Source: Membranipora membranacea
Taxonomy: Eukaryota > Bryozoa > Gymnolaemata > Cheilostomatida > Membraniporidae
Reading direction: 5' to 3'
Assembly: GCA_914767715.1 (NCBI GenBank)
Contig: OU612065.1
Span: 4,960,001-5,024,000, forward strand
Length of the DNA: 64,000 nt
This document shows positions 1-13,766 of this stretch, piece after piece. Made by a program: the position numbers and the translations under genes. The notes under the pieces are model-generated. The model searched no databases. It saw nothing but the letters and a program-made list of their open reading frames with translations, and was not told where the DNA came from. How positions within the stretch are numbered: position 1 is the first letter of the stretch; the number at the start of each line of letters is the position of its first letter.

Positions 1-303
1 CTTCTTAAAAGCCTCAATTCGATGGATTACCGAAGCAATTAATTATCTCATGTGATAAGTTGACACATCACAGACAGAATATCGACTTTGTGAGGTGATG
101 GGGCTGGCTATGATATCACTACATTATTGACTTTCAATACTACAGGGCCATTGGACAATTAAAACGAGACAGGAGGTAGAGTATCCAACTGCCAAAGCAC
201 ACGCAATCTACAAATCTATCAGAGGCCGCCTACACTTTTTTCAAAACTTGCATAAGAAATCAACTTTCTTGACGGGTAGTAGCCCCTCAAGTCAGTGCTA
301 TAT

Positions 304-3300
304 TCAATCCTGCGAATTCAGCTTGTGTAACTCTCTCCATTGCTATTACTTCCGTAATAAGGAAGCATAGTTTGAATGTAAAACTTACCCTTTTTTCCAT
401 AGATAGTGCCATTTCATAAGCACTCTTTCCATACTGAAAAGAAACATTGTGTGCATATATTATTGAGACAAAAACAATTTCACAATTTACAAACATAAAT
501 AAGTTGTGTTTTTGATAGCTAAAGGCGGCACTTGGAACTTTTAAATTAGTCAGCACATAAAGGGGTTAATTTCCTATGATATTGAGTACATTTCTCTGTC
601 ACTGGCCAGCACGGCCAGGATTGCTTTGTTTCATTGGGCTTTAATTTACCAATGTGAAATGTTAGTCTGGGCTGAATACAATCAGAGGCAACGAGTTCAT
701 AATGTTTGAAGCAGCCATCTGATGTCGAAAACTCAGTCCCACGGCTTTACGCAATTACAATGTATGATAATGTACATAGACAGGTGGCAGTAGTCTTTTC
801 ACTGGGCTAAGCTGGCAGCGAAACAACCAAAGTCATTATATCAGCAGTCACAGAACAGGCTGCAGTGGGTGCCATACATAGAAAGGTTTTCGGCAGTCTA
901 ATTAGAAATTACTAGAATAATGAATAATTCACCATCAATTGGTAAAGGTTCTATTCTCCGTTATTTGTGTAACACTAGCTTGTCAAAAAGCAAACATGTC
1001 AAACCGCTATCACAACAAATGGTCGTTTCATGAACAATTTTATCAAACTCTCTGTGCAACCATGTGTCGATTGTAATAATACATGGACCGGCCTTGACAG
1101 AGTACATGATCCAGGGGGTGGCCCTGTGTAAAGTTATATTGAATCCCAGCTATATTGGCGAAATGATATCTGTGGAACCAATACACTGCTAATTAGGACA
1201 TCCAATATAGCCTCGTTTTAGATGAATCACCCACCGGCAGCTGTAAATCATACTTACAGCGTTTTTTACTTTGATATCAGCTTCACTCTTGAGAAGCAGC
1301 TCGACAAGGTTCTGATGACCGTTGATGACGGCGATCATTAGTGCTGTTTTACCATCCACATCGCATAAATCAATGTCTGCATCATTTTTTATTAAAAGTT
1401 TAGCGACGTCCGCGTTACCATTCACAGCAGCTATGAAAAGTAACAGCAAAAATTATTGTATTTATGATATATAATATGTATATGATACATGCTGATGGTA
1501 CATGATGGTGAGCACAACAACTATTTACAGGAGCAATATCTACAAATAGCTATTCCTAAAAACATTGTTCCTGCGTCCTTTGGAGTTGCAGGTTATGCTC
1601 AAATATAGGCCAAGTTTAGAATGGAATAAACTTTCAGTTTTTTGACATGGTTTAAAACCCACCACATCGCAGTAAGGGGGTCCAGTGAGATCCTGTATCC
1701 TTAATATTGACATTCCAGCCATCATCTAAACACCATTCTACAGTTTCTAAGTGCTGGCCGTCTACGGCCCAATGGAAGGCTGTAGAACCTCCCTTATCTC
1801 TCATCTCCCAGCTCGCTCCATTCTCTCTTAATAACTCCACAGCTTTGATCTTACCAGCAAAAGCAGCCAACATCATCCTGTGAACAAAATTCATATTTAC
1901 ATAGCATGTTTAACAAAAAGTAAAATATTTTGTTCATAAAACACAGTAGTGTTTGTTTTTACTTGACTTACAATGGTTATAATACAGCATAAGGTAAACT
2001 CACTCAATATGGCCTTGAGATGCCTTACTTAGTCTTGGCTAGTACATTTGATTGCTTTGTTATGTTCCTTGTTTTTTTCATCGCTCAATGTCATCAAATT
2101 GGAAAATGAGTTTAGCTGACATTGAATCTGGTGTATTTTTGTTAAAGTACAATAAATATAAGTTCAAATTAAAGTCACAAAATCTGAAACAATTAGACTA
2201 CTGTCTGCACTTGAGTGTCAAACCTCCCACCAGATATTATTTGATTCATATACAAGGTCCCACGGGGAGCAATTATCATCATGTGTGTAAAAGACCACTC
2301 ACGACAGAAATTCAAAATCGGTCATAAAAATGTTTGGCTAGGGTTAAGATCATTAAAACAATCTTTGCCATTTTTAATGATGTATATATTGGCTTTTCCA
2401 AGTTCGTTTTCGTGAGGATATTGATAATCTATGGTAATATGCACACAAAGTACGTCAGCATCTTTTCAATACATTATATGGCAGCCAATGGTAATACTCA
2501 AACACCCAGTTATAACTAAGTAAACTTTCATACATAAGATATTAATCCTTCGCTGCACATACACTCACTTTTCAATATTACACCTATTTTATTGACTATT
2601 TGGTGGAATTTTAGACAGATTACACCAGTTGTAATAATATAAAGATCAAATACTTTTCAGGGCTTTGGGAAACACACTATACCTGACAACGGTTGTAAAA
2701 GACCATAACAAATAACTTACGCTGTTTTACCAGAGTCATTTTGTGTATCAACATCAGCACCATGTTTTAGTAAAACCTCCATAATCCTGAAACAAAAGGA
2801 TCATTAAAACAGCCTTGGAGACATGATAACATGAAAGTTTCTTGTTCACAATGTGTGTCAGTGTCCAAAACATATAAGACCTGAGGAAGTAATTACATAT
2901 AGAACTTGAAAGATTCTCTCATGCACATGTGAGCACAGCTTGCTTACTGCTCCAGCAACCCTGGCAACTATAACTACTTACTCAGGGTAACCTTTCTGTG
3001 CAGCTTGCATTAATGGAGTAAAACCGTATTTATCTGTAACTTCTACATTCACCTCACTGCAAAAATAGCAACAAAACAGTATACAAAGTAACCTAGACCT
3101 CCAATGGTCAGTGCTGAAAGTCATCTGCTGAGCTGAATGCTATGTTTGATTGATACTTGAACAGGAAAATATTGAACTTATAAGACATAATATAGAAATA
3201 AGCGAGATTTGACTGGTGATGGGTAAAAAAGGCAAAAACAAAGAAAGAATGTGATTTGATATCTCCAGCTTCTGACAGGGATACTTCTGACACACGCACA

Positions 3301-6300
3301 TGTATATTACTTACAGCGACAGACTAAAAGAATTTAAAAAATCCATCCAAAAGTTATCACCTCTACGAGTTGAGCCTAGCATGATTACCACTCATCCACT
3401 CATTCAATAGATTAAAACAGCAATTCAAATAGCCGCAATGTATCTATCTTAGGGAGTCAAACCTATTCCTAGAATTTTTCAGCAGGATGGATGGGTGTTG
3501 TGGCACGCAACAAAAATTTGTGCGGAAATGATGTTATAAGTTCACACAGGGCTGGGCTCATTTTAGTCATTAGCCAACACTCTACCTGTCTGGGGCACCA
3601 AAGTTGCTGCAAATAATGACAATTAGCTAGGTGAAGAATCAGAGCTTAGTTTTGGGTGCATGATTATAATCTGCAAAGTATATATTTCTTTAGCGAGAAC
3701 AGCCAGAACTCACTACTCAGGAGAGAGGCCAGGGTTTCTGTAATAGCCGACAGTCAATGTAGCAAAGGAAGACTATTCATAGCAAAAATGCACATACCAA
3801 GAGAGGGTAGTCAAGCTTCAAGTATGAAACGTAGGTCAGAACAAAGGGCAAACAGAAATAAGCATGCCTATTTACAGATAAGGAAAAAGCGGTGGGCGAC
3901 CCCACCCTATATAATGTTTCCCGGAATAAGCCTAGAATTATCATCTTCAATTAGCTGAGTGTACACAAAACTGTGTTTACTTCTTATAATATGGGTTGAT
4001 CAGCAAATAACAATTTTAGTCAAAAGTGCAGCTCAATCCGTCAGTGGTAACTATGTTACGAGTATCAGATGATATGACAGATAGAGCAGACATAGCTGTT
4101 TAATGACAGACGATGATACGTAAGTAAGCCTACCCTGTCTCTAATATTCTCTCCACTCCCATCACGTCATTCATCATAACAGCTCTGTGAAGGTGAATCC
4201 CAGTAAGAGGTTCTTCTACAAAATATCAAAATATTCCGATTAATGAAGTTTTTTGCAATTTAGCTGCACTATAGCATCAGTCTATCAGGAACTATAAGCC
4301 AGGGCTTTGCCATTTTGTAATACATGTTTTATATGAGAATTGTGCTGATGGCAAGCATAAAATTAACCTGGAACTTGAAACCCTTCAGTATCCAATCTCT
4401 TCGCGATTTTCCTTGTCAGGTTCATTTATTTATAAACTGGCAGCACAATGGTTTCCCGTTACAGCATTGATGTGTCAGTTAAATCAAGAAATGCTGCCAA
4501 TGCTTGCTTGTGTGCATCCATAGGATTATTGTTAGCCTGAGTCAATTCAGATGAAAAGGTAGAATTGGCTAAGTCAGTGCCCAGAAATAATTAGGTATTG
4601 TGTTGTTTATTGTTTTGTCAAATAACAAAATAATAATACCCAATCACGCATGATCAAAAGTGTCCGATGATATTTGAGATTATATAAGCAGCATTTCTCT
4701 ACAATGTATTCATTCAATACACATTGATCGAAGGCCATGACAAAATGTTTATCTAGCTGTTTATACCTACCCTACCAACCCCAAAACTGTCTACATTTTA
4801 CTATTGATTGAATTTGAAAATAACAAAGACATGTCTCTGTTGGAACCACAAAATGACCCTTATGCATTTATGTCCAAAAAATTATGACAAATTTCCAAAT
4901 GTACACGTATCAATGAGTCAATGTTCGGATTGTTCTTCATGATTTATTTTGATGGCAAAACCGAACTCGGGGCACCATAACACTCAACGACTGGTTTTTA
5001 TCCAATCCTTTGCGTAAAAATTAATGATTTATTTTGAGTTCATAAGGACTTACATTTAATTATGAAAAGTCTGGCAAGCTCTGTTATACTATAATATCTT
5101 TGATTTTCTTGGCTTTTTTCTATAGTGTTGGCCGACTTCACATTTGGCTGTTAAATGCTCTCATAATATTTAACCCTAATATTTCTATTGTTTCTGTTGT
5201 ATAACGAAAGAGTAAGCTATGCCTTACCACAAACAAGCTAAAGCGGATTAACAATTTTCAAGTTGATGCCATTTCTGTACCTAAGTCTTTCTGTCACAAT
5301 GGTGATGCCTAGATTGTGCGACACTATTGTGCTATTTTCAACGATGGCAGCATTAGGAACATTATAAATGGTAAATTATTCAACTCGCCAAGGGTCATAG
5401 TGTGTGGTAGAATTTCACCTGTAGCCCAACATGTCAACGAGTTTTCAATTCCTTTTGAAAGGAAATTACAGCTTAAATTTATAATTCTGCCACTAGGGAG
5501 GGAGCAGTAAATGGTCGTCACAGGCACGAGCTCACCCTCTTATCAGGTGGCTGGATTTGGTCAGTCAGCGAGGATAGTCAGCGAGGATAATCGTTAGTTA
5601 AATGACCAATTCATGAACCATTCACCCGCATAGAGTTTACAGGTTACACTTTAGGTTGGTTAAGACTGACTTACTGGTTGTTGAGACACTAGTGACCTGA
5701 CTCCATTCACTATTTCCCTCATCATTCTGAAAACGTATCCTGTATCTGTATAAGGTCTGTGCTTCTAAGCCCTCTAACACGTGTCTCTTTGCATAGCCTC
5801 TGTGAACATAAACTCATACTCAATGTAAAGGAAGTTTTTTGAAGCTCAATGTTCAGCGAAAGTAAAGTGCTTATTTTATCTCGAGCACTCTAGTCGATGG
5901 CTGATAGGAGAGTGATTTTTTCCAAATCTCGAGGAGGGTCAGTTTAGTATGGAACCTGTGTGGGCCAGCATCGTGCAATGGTTGAAACGACTAGTGCTTA
6001 CATGTGATGCTCATACATTACGAGAGTAACAGAAACATTACCTCACAAACTCACTCATGCTGCATTAACTAAATCAATTAAAATTAGTGGAACTACCAAA
6101 AGGGCACAGCGCAAATACAATATGCAGGAAAAATTGAAAATCATATTCTGATTTAATCTCCATTTTGACTGCCTCCAACAAGGGCTACCGATAACCTGAT
6201 AACCTGACCGCTGAGTGATATGTTTGAGTAAATAGTTATAGAAATCAATTATCACTAAATAAATTTTATATGCCTTGATAAAATATTTGCACAATGTAAT

Positions 6301-7848
6301 ACAGCATAACAGAAGCAGAATGGCTGTAAAACACATCTCCAATTTCATAAGTCTATTATTGTCTGATTGACATATAGTGTAATAAGTGACACTGTAGTAC
6401 TCGTTCATAAATGTTGTTAATTCTTACAACTCTATTCACTCATTTCATAATCAATGTATCAAAAATCAAAGCTGACAGTTGTGATTTTTTATGAGTTAGC
6501 AGAGAACAGCTGATCTTTTTACAAAGAGTCCCTGACATAGAACTTCTGTTCAATCTTCAATTGTGACAACAATAGCAAACCAACGAGCGGATTTGACTAG
6601 GAGTTTTATGCCCCTGAATGGTATACTCACACATAAACGTTACCCCACTCGCCCTGTTTATCCTCCTCCTGTACAGCCACCCTTACCCTCTCATCACCTG
6701 ACATGTTGTTATCACATGCTTCAGACAAAGCATCATCCCAATATAGTTCTATGCTGTGATGTGTCACCTTACCTACTATGCCAGGTGGCGGACGAACGGG
6801 TGCACCTGTTAACAGATATCACAGTTGCTTTATTGGCACATACTTTCAATATTATGCAGCTGATGTATCAGTATGTGGCAGTTGGTAATGATAATCAAGG
6901 CTACTACAAACTGTGTGAGACAAATTTTTTCTTTCAGTGTGCTGCTAGCTACTCAAAAGAAATGATAATATGGTACAACCAGTGCCTGGCCATCTAATCC
7001 ATGTGCTATTCAGATGTATCTAAGTTTTTGAGATTATGATGAGATTGGAGCTGACTCCTCCCGGCACCGGATGAAATGTTATGGATATAATCTTTTCACC
7101 TGTTTAGTTAGTGCTACAAACTAAAGTAACATTTATTTGTTTTTTTAAGACATTGTTGAAATTGATAATCAGTCTATAAACACTAGATTTGTCAGCTGTC
7201 CGGGCAGTAAGCAGGTTTTAGTTGAAAATGGAAGGAGATAAGGGAGGGCTGTGGCATCAAGAAGTGTGAATCTAGGAGACGTTGACAGCTCGGGGACATC
7301 TCAGGGACATGCAGCATGGAGTTGAGTGCGTCAAATTCTAAATTGATCAAGCTGATTGGTTGGGAGAGAAGAAACACATATGTCATCCTTCCAGGAGACG
7401 GTAATCATAACTCAGTAAATCATTGATCACATCAATAAACTTGTACATAATAAACATCTACTCTATAAGCAAATTGATAAGCATTGCAGAGACATAACCA
7501 CCCAAAGCTATTCAGGAAAATTAGACAGAAATTTTACCAAATATAAATGCTGACAAAGAGAAAAACCAAAATATATACTTTTCTCTTACAAAATCCTAGT
7601 AAACATTACCAAGGTTTACAATATTATGAGAAAATGACCAAATGTTAAGGGATATTTTGGACAATGAGATACATCTAAGCTGTATGTATCAAACTGTTTC
7701 CGTCATAGGGAGCGAAGAAAATGGCCTAAAACAGAAATTTATTCACAAATAGAGTGTTTTTTTTTATAACTTTATTATAAGTGTTGATAGAATAATAACC
7801 CACCTGCTGATGACATAACCTGGTGCTTAGGTAGCTCCTCTGCAGATC
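304..7848 (-). CDS. FANK1: FANK1: fibronectin type III plus ankyrin-repeat protein
   Basis: Exons in transcript order: 7848-7804, 6805-6631, 5799-5675, 4215-4134, 3606-3586, (optional 3323-3315), 3056-2982, 2786-2721, 1877-1663, 1430-1258, 433-389 and perhaps 342-304. Every junction has AG/GT and the phases agree throughout. The FN3 domain comes from the second and third exons (GKVTHHSIELYWD; YAKRHVLEGLEAQTLYRYR; VSTT). The fourth gives EPLTGIHLHRAV, and the later ones give ankyrin repeats (YGFTPLMQAAQKGY, ENGASWEMRDKGGSTAFHWA, DGKTALMIAVINGHQNLVEL). Order and spacing match vertebrate FANK1 of about 345 aa, a nuclear protein expressed in spermatocytes and spermatids. The start codon is not certain: a Met lies in the 7848 exon (HQVMSSA), but an upstream exon may exist. 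The last exon is weak (poor polypyrimidine tract); the tail beyond SAYEMALSMEKR is unresolved. Identity is secure; the ends are not. Confidence 0.9.
3315..3323 (-). other. FANK1: candidate 9-nt in-frame microexon of FANK1
   Basis: On the minus strand a T-rich tract ending in TTTTAG is followed by nine bases (TCTGTCGCT) and then GTAAGTAA, a consensus donor. It lies between the exons at 3606-3586 and 3056-2982, both of which leave phase 2. Inclusion adds three residues (Leu-Ser-Leu) without shifting the frame, so it would be a cassette. The sequence shows only the splice-site pair; use of the exon is inferred. Confidence 0.45.
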
Positions 7849-9259
7849 CTGAGAATAATATCAGCTTTCAAATAATGACAAGCACTACGCCACCTGTATG
7901 GCAAATCAGACCTTACTCAGATCCTCATCAGAGGAATTTCAGTTGTGTTTTTTTCGGTCAAATCTACAACTATATCAAGAACGCAAACACAGATTATACT
8001 ACAAGGGAAAAAATTAAGCACGGCCTGACAAATCAGCTGTAGCTATACCAGTAAAACCGGGTCTATCGGATACATACTTGTGAATTGGATATCTTATGTT
8101 ATGTGACTCTTATCATAATAATGTGCGGAGGAGGTAAAACCAAAATGTAACAACTTATGACATCTTCTTGAAGCAGAACCAGTGAGATTGAACTTGATTC
8201 AATTTAGCGTGACATATTCTCACTATCTCCCAGATCCCACCATATATTACAAATGTCTGTTTCAGCACTTCTCTACCATGTTCAAGTCAAAAGATCATGG
8301 CTAGCTAGTGTCATACTATGTATTTTTCATTAAAAAACAAACCATTTCCTGTGCCTCAGAGATGGGATGGGGAGAGGAGGTGAACAGCAGTATTCTGGGT
8401 GAATTTGGATGTTTGATAAATGAACCTATGCACAGGTGACAGTGACCTGCTTGGAGCTCCCTGCCTCAACCAAACCAAAAAGTTCAGGAGCCTTATTCTG
8501 GACTTGCATTATTATAATAATAAATTATAGTATAATAATAATAATATCAGCACAGAGCCAGTGTTTAATACATGAAATCAACAATGTCATCTGTAAGGCA
8601 GGTTTCAGTGAAGGTGCAAATATGTGGTGTATGGTTAGTCAATGGCACTCACTATCCTATCCTCAGCTTACCTGTTTTGCCTCTGTTTCTTCTAACCAGC
8701 CTGTTCTCGGTTAGTCTCTGTAGTAGTGCATGTGCTAATATGAAGCTGGGATTGTTTACAGATGTCTGCCAAGCAACCAATCAGATTTTTTCTTTCTACT
8801 TCCTACTGTAAAACTTCCCTGCAATAAAGCTTTCCAACAAAATTTGGGCATTCAGTGAAGTATTATCAGATAAGTAGTTATGATTAATCATTAAAAAAGA
8901 CACTTATTTACAATCTTCAATTTTTTTGTTACTTAATTGTCTAAAAAAAACACTACAATAATTTAGTATTCCCCAATGCGGATTAATAACAATATCGGGG
9001 AAGGTTTCCACGCCTACATTTTGATGTCATATCCTACATGTGTGAAAGATGTAAACACAATTTCCATTTTTTTCTCCAGTCCGACATTACAAAATAAAGT
9101 ACAGTTGTGAAATACCCTGCTAAAACATAGGACATAGCTGCACCAAGGATCTATTACCACACACAGTCAGATAACTGAAATATTTATTTGAGTACAGGAC
9201 TTACTTATTAAGATAGGAACCAAGGAGTGTGTACATTGCGCCCCTTGGCAAAATACTCA
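7849..9259. other. divergent intergenic region FANK1/NAF1, left part
   Basis: No convincing coding exon was seen. It should hold the FANK1 promoter and possibly its missing 5' exon. An ATA/AAT-rich microsatellite lies near 8512-8547. Two overlapping plus-strand ORFs at 8436-8811 have no recognisable domain and look spurious. Confidence 0.4.
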
Positions 9260-9505
9260 GGGGGGTCTTTCAATTAGAAACAGCCAAAATCGCAATCTGA
9301 TCGTTCACTCACAGAGTGAGTGATACCTGCTAGGGCTCTCGCTTTCAGATTGCCCAGTCACTTGATGGAACTATATACATTCTGAGTGAGCGATTTGTGA
9401 GCGATTTTGTCTAATTGAAAGACCAAGTGAGTGATAATTTTGAGCGATGTGATAGTGATAACTTGCTTTAGTAATGCATCGCTCTTTCTAATTGAAAGAC
9501 CCCCC
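9260..9505. mobile_element. MITE-like foldback element, 246 bp
   Basis: The ends are perfect inverted repeats of 21 bp (9260-9280 and 9485-9505), beginning GGGGGGTCTTTCAATTAG. A further copy of the inner TIR motif (TCTAATTGAAAGACC) lies near 9408. There is no ORF for a transposase, so it is non-autonomous. I saw no clear target-site duplication, so superfamily is unassigned. Confidence 0.7.
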
Positions 9506-9811
9506 GTGAATAACGATCTCCTAGACCTAGGCGCAGAGGTCTTCTCCACTGACTAAGTCAAGTGAAGTCCCAGGTTTGGGAGTCAGTAGGACCTAGTAGG
9601 TGCCGTTGCGTTGACTTTTGATGTAGGTAGCATCACCTGCTGTTACGGGGCAAACAGGTTTTCACAGGGGAATGGAATGGGGCCCATGGAGCAGTGATCT
9701 AATTTAAGCAATGAACTCATAAGTTCATTGATCTAACTAAGCTAAGCCTAAGGCCAAAATAGATTGCAGTATGAGTATTGTAACATAATTCTATGGGCCT
9801 AGGGCTAGAGC

Positions 9812-9911
9812 CATGGTCCCCTGAGACTTGCATGTCTTTACTTTGCCACTATCCAGTATCAACCATACTAACATTGGAAAAATATAGACATATAAGTCCT
9901 AGGGGCCCATG
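9812..9911. mobile_element. short copy of the CATGG...CCATG MITE family
   Basis: This 100-bp element starts CATGGTCCCC and ends GGGGCCCATG, and its left arm carries CATGTCTTTACTTTGCC as in the copies at 25609 and 46531. It is flanked by near-identical 8-bp repeats (GCTAGAGC at 9804-9811, CCTAGAGC at 9912-9919). An 8-bp duplication with CA...TG ends fits hAT- or P-type non-autonomous elements. Confidence 0.75.
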
Positions 9912-10156
9912 CCTAGAGCATGTATTGGGTTTGGTAAGGAGTAAGAGCCGGGAGATTTCCTTCTCCTTGCCCTTGGTTAGTTCATCATGTTTTCCAGATG
10001 TCATTTTCCAAATATTACACACCTACAACGGTTACAACCTTGTGTTCTATACTTTACATGCACACCATACCTGTTCTCTTTTTATACATACAGCCTAGCT
10101 GGTGCCCATAGGAGACAATAAGGCTCTCTGGCACTCTCCAAACGCACAGTTCAGTT

Positions 10157-13100
10157 ATGGAATGCCAAGACACGGATGTTGTTGGAGATAGTGAACTGGT
10201 ACAGAATAAGCTGATCATGAGCAATGAAAGTCATGAACAAAAGTCGGACAATGGAATGGATGTAACTGATATAAATAAATCACATTTGGTGTGTAGTCCG
10301 AGTAAAAGTGTGACTGAATCCATCAAAGCTGACATGAGCAGTTCAGATAATGCCGACCAGATTATACTAAAAGAAACAGGAGACGAATACAAAGACTCTA
10401 CAGGAATGGTAACCTTCAAGCAGCTGATAGCTGAATCAAAGTGTGAAGATTCAAGTGTAACAGTAAAGGAAGAGAATACAAGTGATGAACGTGAAGAGAC
10501 GCCTGCCTTCAATGACATGCAGACATCGTCAAGCTCAGAGACCAGCAGTGACTCTGAATCCCAGCATGTCGACTCAGACACCAACACTGAAAAACAGTGA
10601 GTTAAACTGTCCTCAGTGTCACTGTCTGTCATTGTAATGTCTTGTAATGTTGATTGTAACAAAATTCAAAGGAACTTTGTGTTGTTTTTCTATCAAAAAC
10701 TAATGCAAACAACTCAGCAAATCTCATAACCACCATCTGTAACTTGAAGGTATAACTCACAAAATATGCAAAATGCAGCAATATGACCACAGTTCTCTTC
10801 CACTGAGAAATGTGTACCTATCTTGACAGCAAACTGAAACGCAGTGTTAACAACTGGTTTTATTGTCATTGTGCAGGGCACCAGCACCTGAAGATAAGTC
10901 TGGACCCCTGGTACCGGGTGAACTGACAATAAACGATCTACCACTTATTGAGGACCTTAAGATTACGCTGGACGAGAAAGTTACCCTGACTACGATCGGG
11001 TCTATAGAGAGTATAGTTGATTGTCTAGGTAAGTGAGATTTTTTTTTCTTTTTTGTCTATGTATAAATTGAAGTTTCCCCTCGGCCCCATCAGGAGTTTG
11101 GTTTGCCCACAACTTCCTGACCACATACCAAGGAACTTCAATCGGGATCGATGCAACATACTTTTGATTTGATAAATTTGAGTTTTTTGTGTAATGATAA
11201 CATGTGAAATTAGGCGAGAAAAGATAGAACAGACCTTGCATGTATAATCAAATTGTGAATACAGAACTAGCTCCAAAAAGTTTCTTGATAAATTGGTCTT
11301 TCTTCCCCCCAACGAGTCTTGGTTTAGCTACATATAAAATGAATATAAAATTTGAAATATATATATATTATACAACATACAATATTGTAGTCATTATTAG
11401 AGCAAATAAAGGCACACCACCACTTAACGAAGATAGTGTTCTATTCAGGGAAGATCGAGTTTGTCTAGGCAAGGTAAATTTTGACATATACATATCTTTC
11501 GCTCATAGTCAAGTGAATTTGGCATCCATTATTTGTCAAGGTGGAGAAAACATATACATGTGTGAGCATAAGAAGAATTTTTTGCTGTTTTGGGTAACTA
11601 ACATCAAAATGCAGCGCTAAATTGCAACATTGCATCAAAATGCAACATTAAATTACTTGCTTTTCAGATTATGCTGTAAAGGCAAAGTTCCTGACAGCAT
11701 GCACTTTCTCTTTTTTTGCAGGTATTTGAGACGTTTGGACCTGTGGTATCCCCATTCTATAGTATAAGATTTAATTCTCCTGAGGAGATCACCAAATCAG
11801 GAATACAAGCTGGCCAAGTTGTATATTTCGCGCCCCAAGAAGACAAAACACTTACCACCTATGTGTTTGTCAATCATTTGAAACAGCTGTAAGTTAATTA
11901 GAATATAATTCAACTCTTAATGTCTCTAAGGCTGCTGTTGTGAGTGAATTTGATGGCGGGCGTTTTACATTATATATATACATATATATATACAAATTTA
12001 CATATATGTTTATGTACGTGGGTGGAGCTGTACATTATTTGTATGTGGGGTGGGTGGGAGTCTTACAAAATATGTACTTGAACACAGGCACGCTCAAAGT
12101 TCTAAAACTAATATATCGCATATTTTAGTAACATTTTCTCAAATTTGTATTACACTAAATCCAAGGATGTTGCTTTTCTTTGCAGGAAGGGATCTGATGC
12201 TTCATGGAATGGAAATCTTGAACCACCAGAAAGGGTTAGTATATAGAGGTGAATTATTGGGATCACAATGTAAGTAGAAGGTAATGTTTCTGTAGAAGAG
12301 TGAGCTGTCCAGCCGCCATCTGCCTCAGTAATGCTAGCCATAGTGGACTTAGATCAAGCAAGATCTAATTTGCCTGCATTCAGGTTTTGAACCGCCGCCG
12401 GCTCACCAGTAGAATGAGAACGACCGGACTGCGGGCAAATTGGATCAAACTTGATCTTTAGTGGACTATTATTGTTTTCTTTATCACAGTTCCTTGACTA
12501 TTCTGATGACGAAGAAGAGAGACTTGCTAAGCGAAGATTGAGAGAAGAAAGATCAGACCAGAATAAAGGCCCTCCTGATCCTGATAATCCAGAGAGTCAG
12601 AACGATAACAGAAAGAGCAAAAATCGAACAAAACAAGAAAGAAATTCTAATTCACAGAACCCTGCTGGGTAGGTCGTAGATTAAAAGCATGTTTGCCTCA
12701 GCATGTTGCCATAAGCAAACACTGGATGAACCATTTTTGGAAGCAAATCCACTATTCACAACAGATAGTTTGATCTTGAACATATAAGCTTTGGTAAGAG
12801 CCTAAGGTCTTGCCTGACTGAATAATGATTGCCTTATTTAGATTAAGCGAAATAGCCACTTATTATGGGATTCAGCTTACATGTGAGCTCCAGCTTTTCA
12901 TCATAGGTTTGCTTCTTTGCTAGTAAGATTATCGAAGGTTACACGCAGTAAACAATCAAATGAGTCAGCATTTATGCAAAATAAACCAACAAAGCTTTAT
13001 TGGACCAACTCCCTGCAGGAATGTTTTGGACTTATGTCCCCTTAATTCATGAGGGGATAACTAAATAATTTTTTTAATATTTTTACAGCCACGATTTTGA

Positions 13101-13671
13101 GTGGTTTCAGCAGCGAGTTTGTCCCTGGTTTCAGTCTCTAAAATACTGTTGTTGCATCCACCAGTGTGAACATACAAGTTCTTATCATCATATTCAAATT
13201 GATCATTATTTATGCAGGTTAAGAAAAGCTCAACTGGTCAGACCGGCATTTGGTGAACATAGGCCTAGATTCAACCAACCAAGACATCAACAACCACACA
13301 GACAACTTCCGCCAGCCGCTCCTCCTCACTGGCTAGAGTCTAATCAGCCTACTATGGAGTCAAGGTTCAGAGGCCCTGTACCGGGACAGTCATCCCCCTA
13401 CCACAGGTTTGGTGCTCCTCCTCAAAACTTTGGGGGAGGTCCAGGTCCAAGATCAGGCGGCCCTGGTAATAGGCCACCTCCCCCTCATGAAGGGCCAACT
13501 GCACCCAACTACGGTCCACAGGCATACCAGCATCATTCTCCTTACTGGCAGAACTATGGGGGACACTGGACTGAACAAGATAACAATTATTATTCATCAG
13601 AGGGCCCTCCTGTACCCAAAACTAAGTTTGTGGACCCTCGTTTCGTTCAACAGAGCATGGACAAAAAATAG
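10157..13671 (+). CDS. NAF1: NAF1, H/ACA RNP assembly factor
   Basis: Seven exons: 10157-10596, 10877-11028, 11391-11473, 11722-11888, 12186-12234, 12490-12668, 13218-13671. Phases agree and the product is 507 aa, close to human NAF1 (494). NAF1 brings dyskerin to nascent H/ACA snoRNAs and telomerase RNA and is later replaced by GAR1. The first exon encodes an acidic, Ser-rich tail (ETSSSSETSSDSES region). Exons 2-5 give the Gar1-like beta-barrel core (PLIEDLKITLDEKV, VFETFGPVVSPFYSIRFNSP, GQVVYFAP, KGSDASWNGNLEPPERF). This is followed by LDYSDDEEE, matching the conserved LDFSDDE. The C-terminus is rich in Pro, Gly and Gln, as in orthologues. The ATG at 10157 opens the exon-1 frame and no upstream in-frame ATG was chosen. 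THEG follows on the same strand 641 bp downstream. Confidence 0.96.
12348..12458. mobile_element. 111-bp MITE in a NAF1 intron
   Basis: The ends are imperfect inverted repeats (left CTTAGATCAAG...AATTTGCC, right GGCAAATTGG...CTTGATCTT). They are bracketed by the direct repeat TAGTGGA (12341-12347 and 12459-12465), a probable 7-bp target-site duplication. It contains no ORF and lies in the intron between the fifth and sixth NAF1 exons. Confidence 0.6.
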
Positions 13672-13760
13672 TCACAGAATTATATCGAGCTCAAGAAAGA
13701 AATCAGTTGAGCGATTTCTTGATACTAGATTTATATCTCCCATTTTCACAAAGGCCACAT

Positions 13761-13766
13761 AATAAA
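13761..13766 (+). promoter_or_regulatory. polyadenylation signal of NAF1
   Basis: A canonical AATAAA lies 90 bases after the NAF1 stop codon. No other AATAAA was seen nearby. Confidence 0.6.

Noticed and set aside
5316-5527. opposed ORFs of 64 and 67 codons
   Set aside because: They lie in a FANK1 intron, overlap each other and show no domain.
10231-10662. 143-codon minus-strand ORF
   Set aside because: It is antisense to the NAF1 first exon and is Ser/Leu-rich only because the exon is acidic and Ser-rich.
13409-13762. 117-codon ORF overlapping NAF1
   Set aside because: Shadow frame of the Pro/Gly-rich last NAF1 exon.
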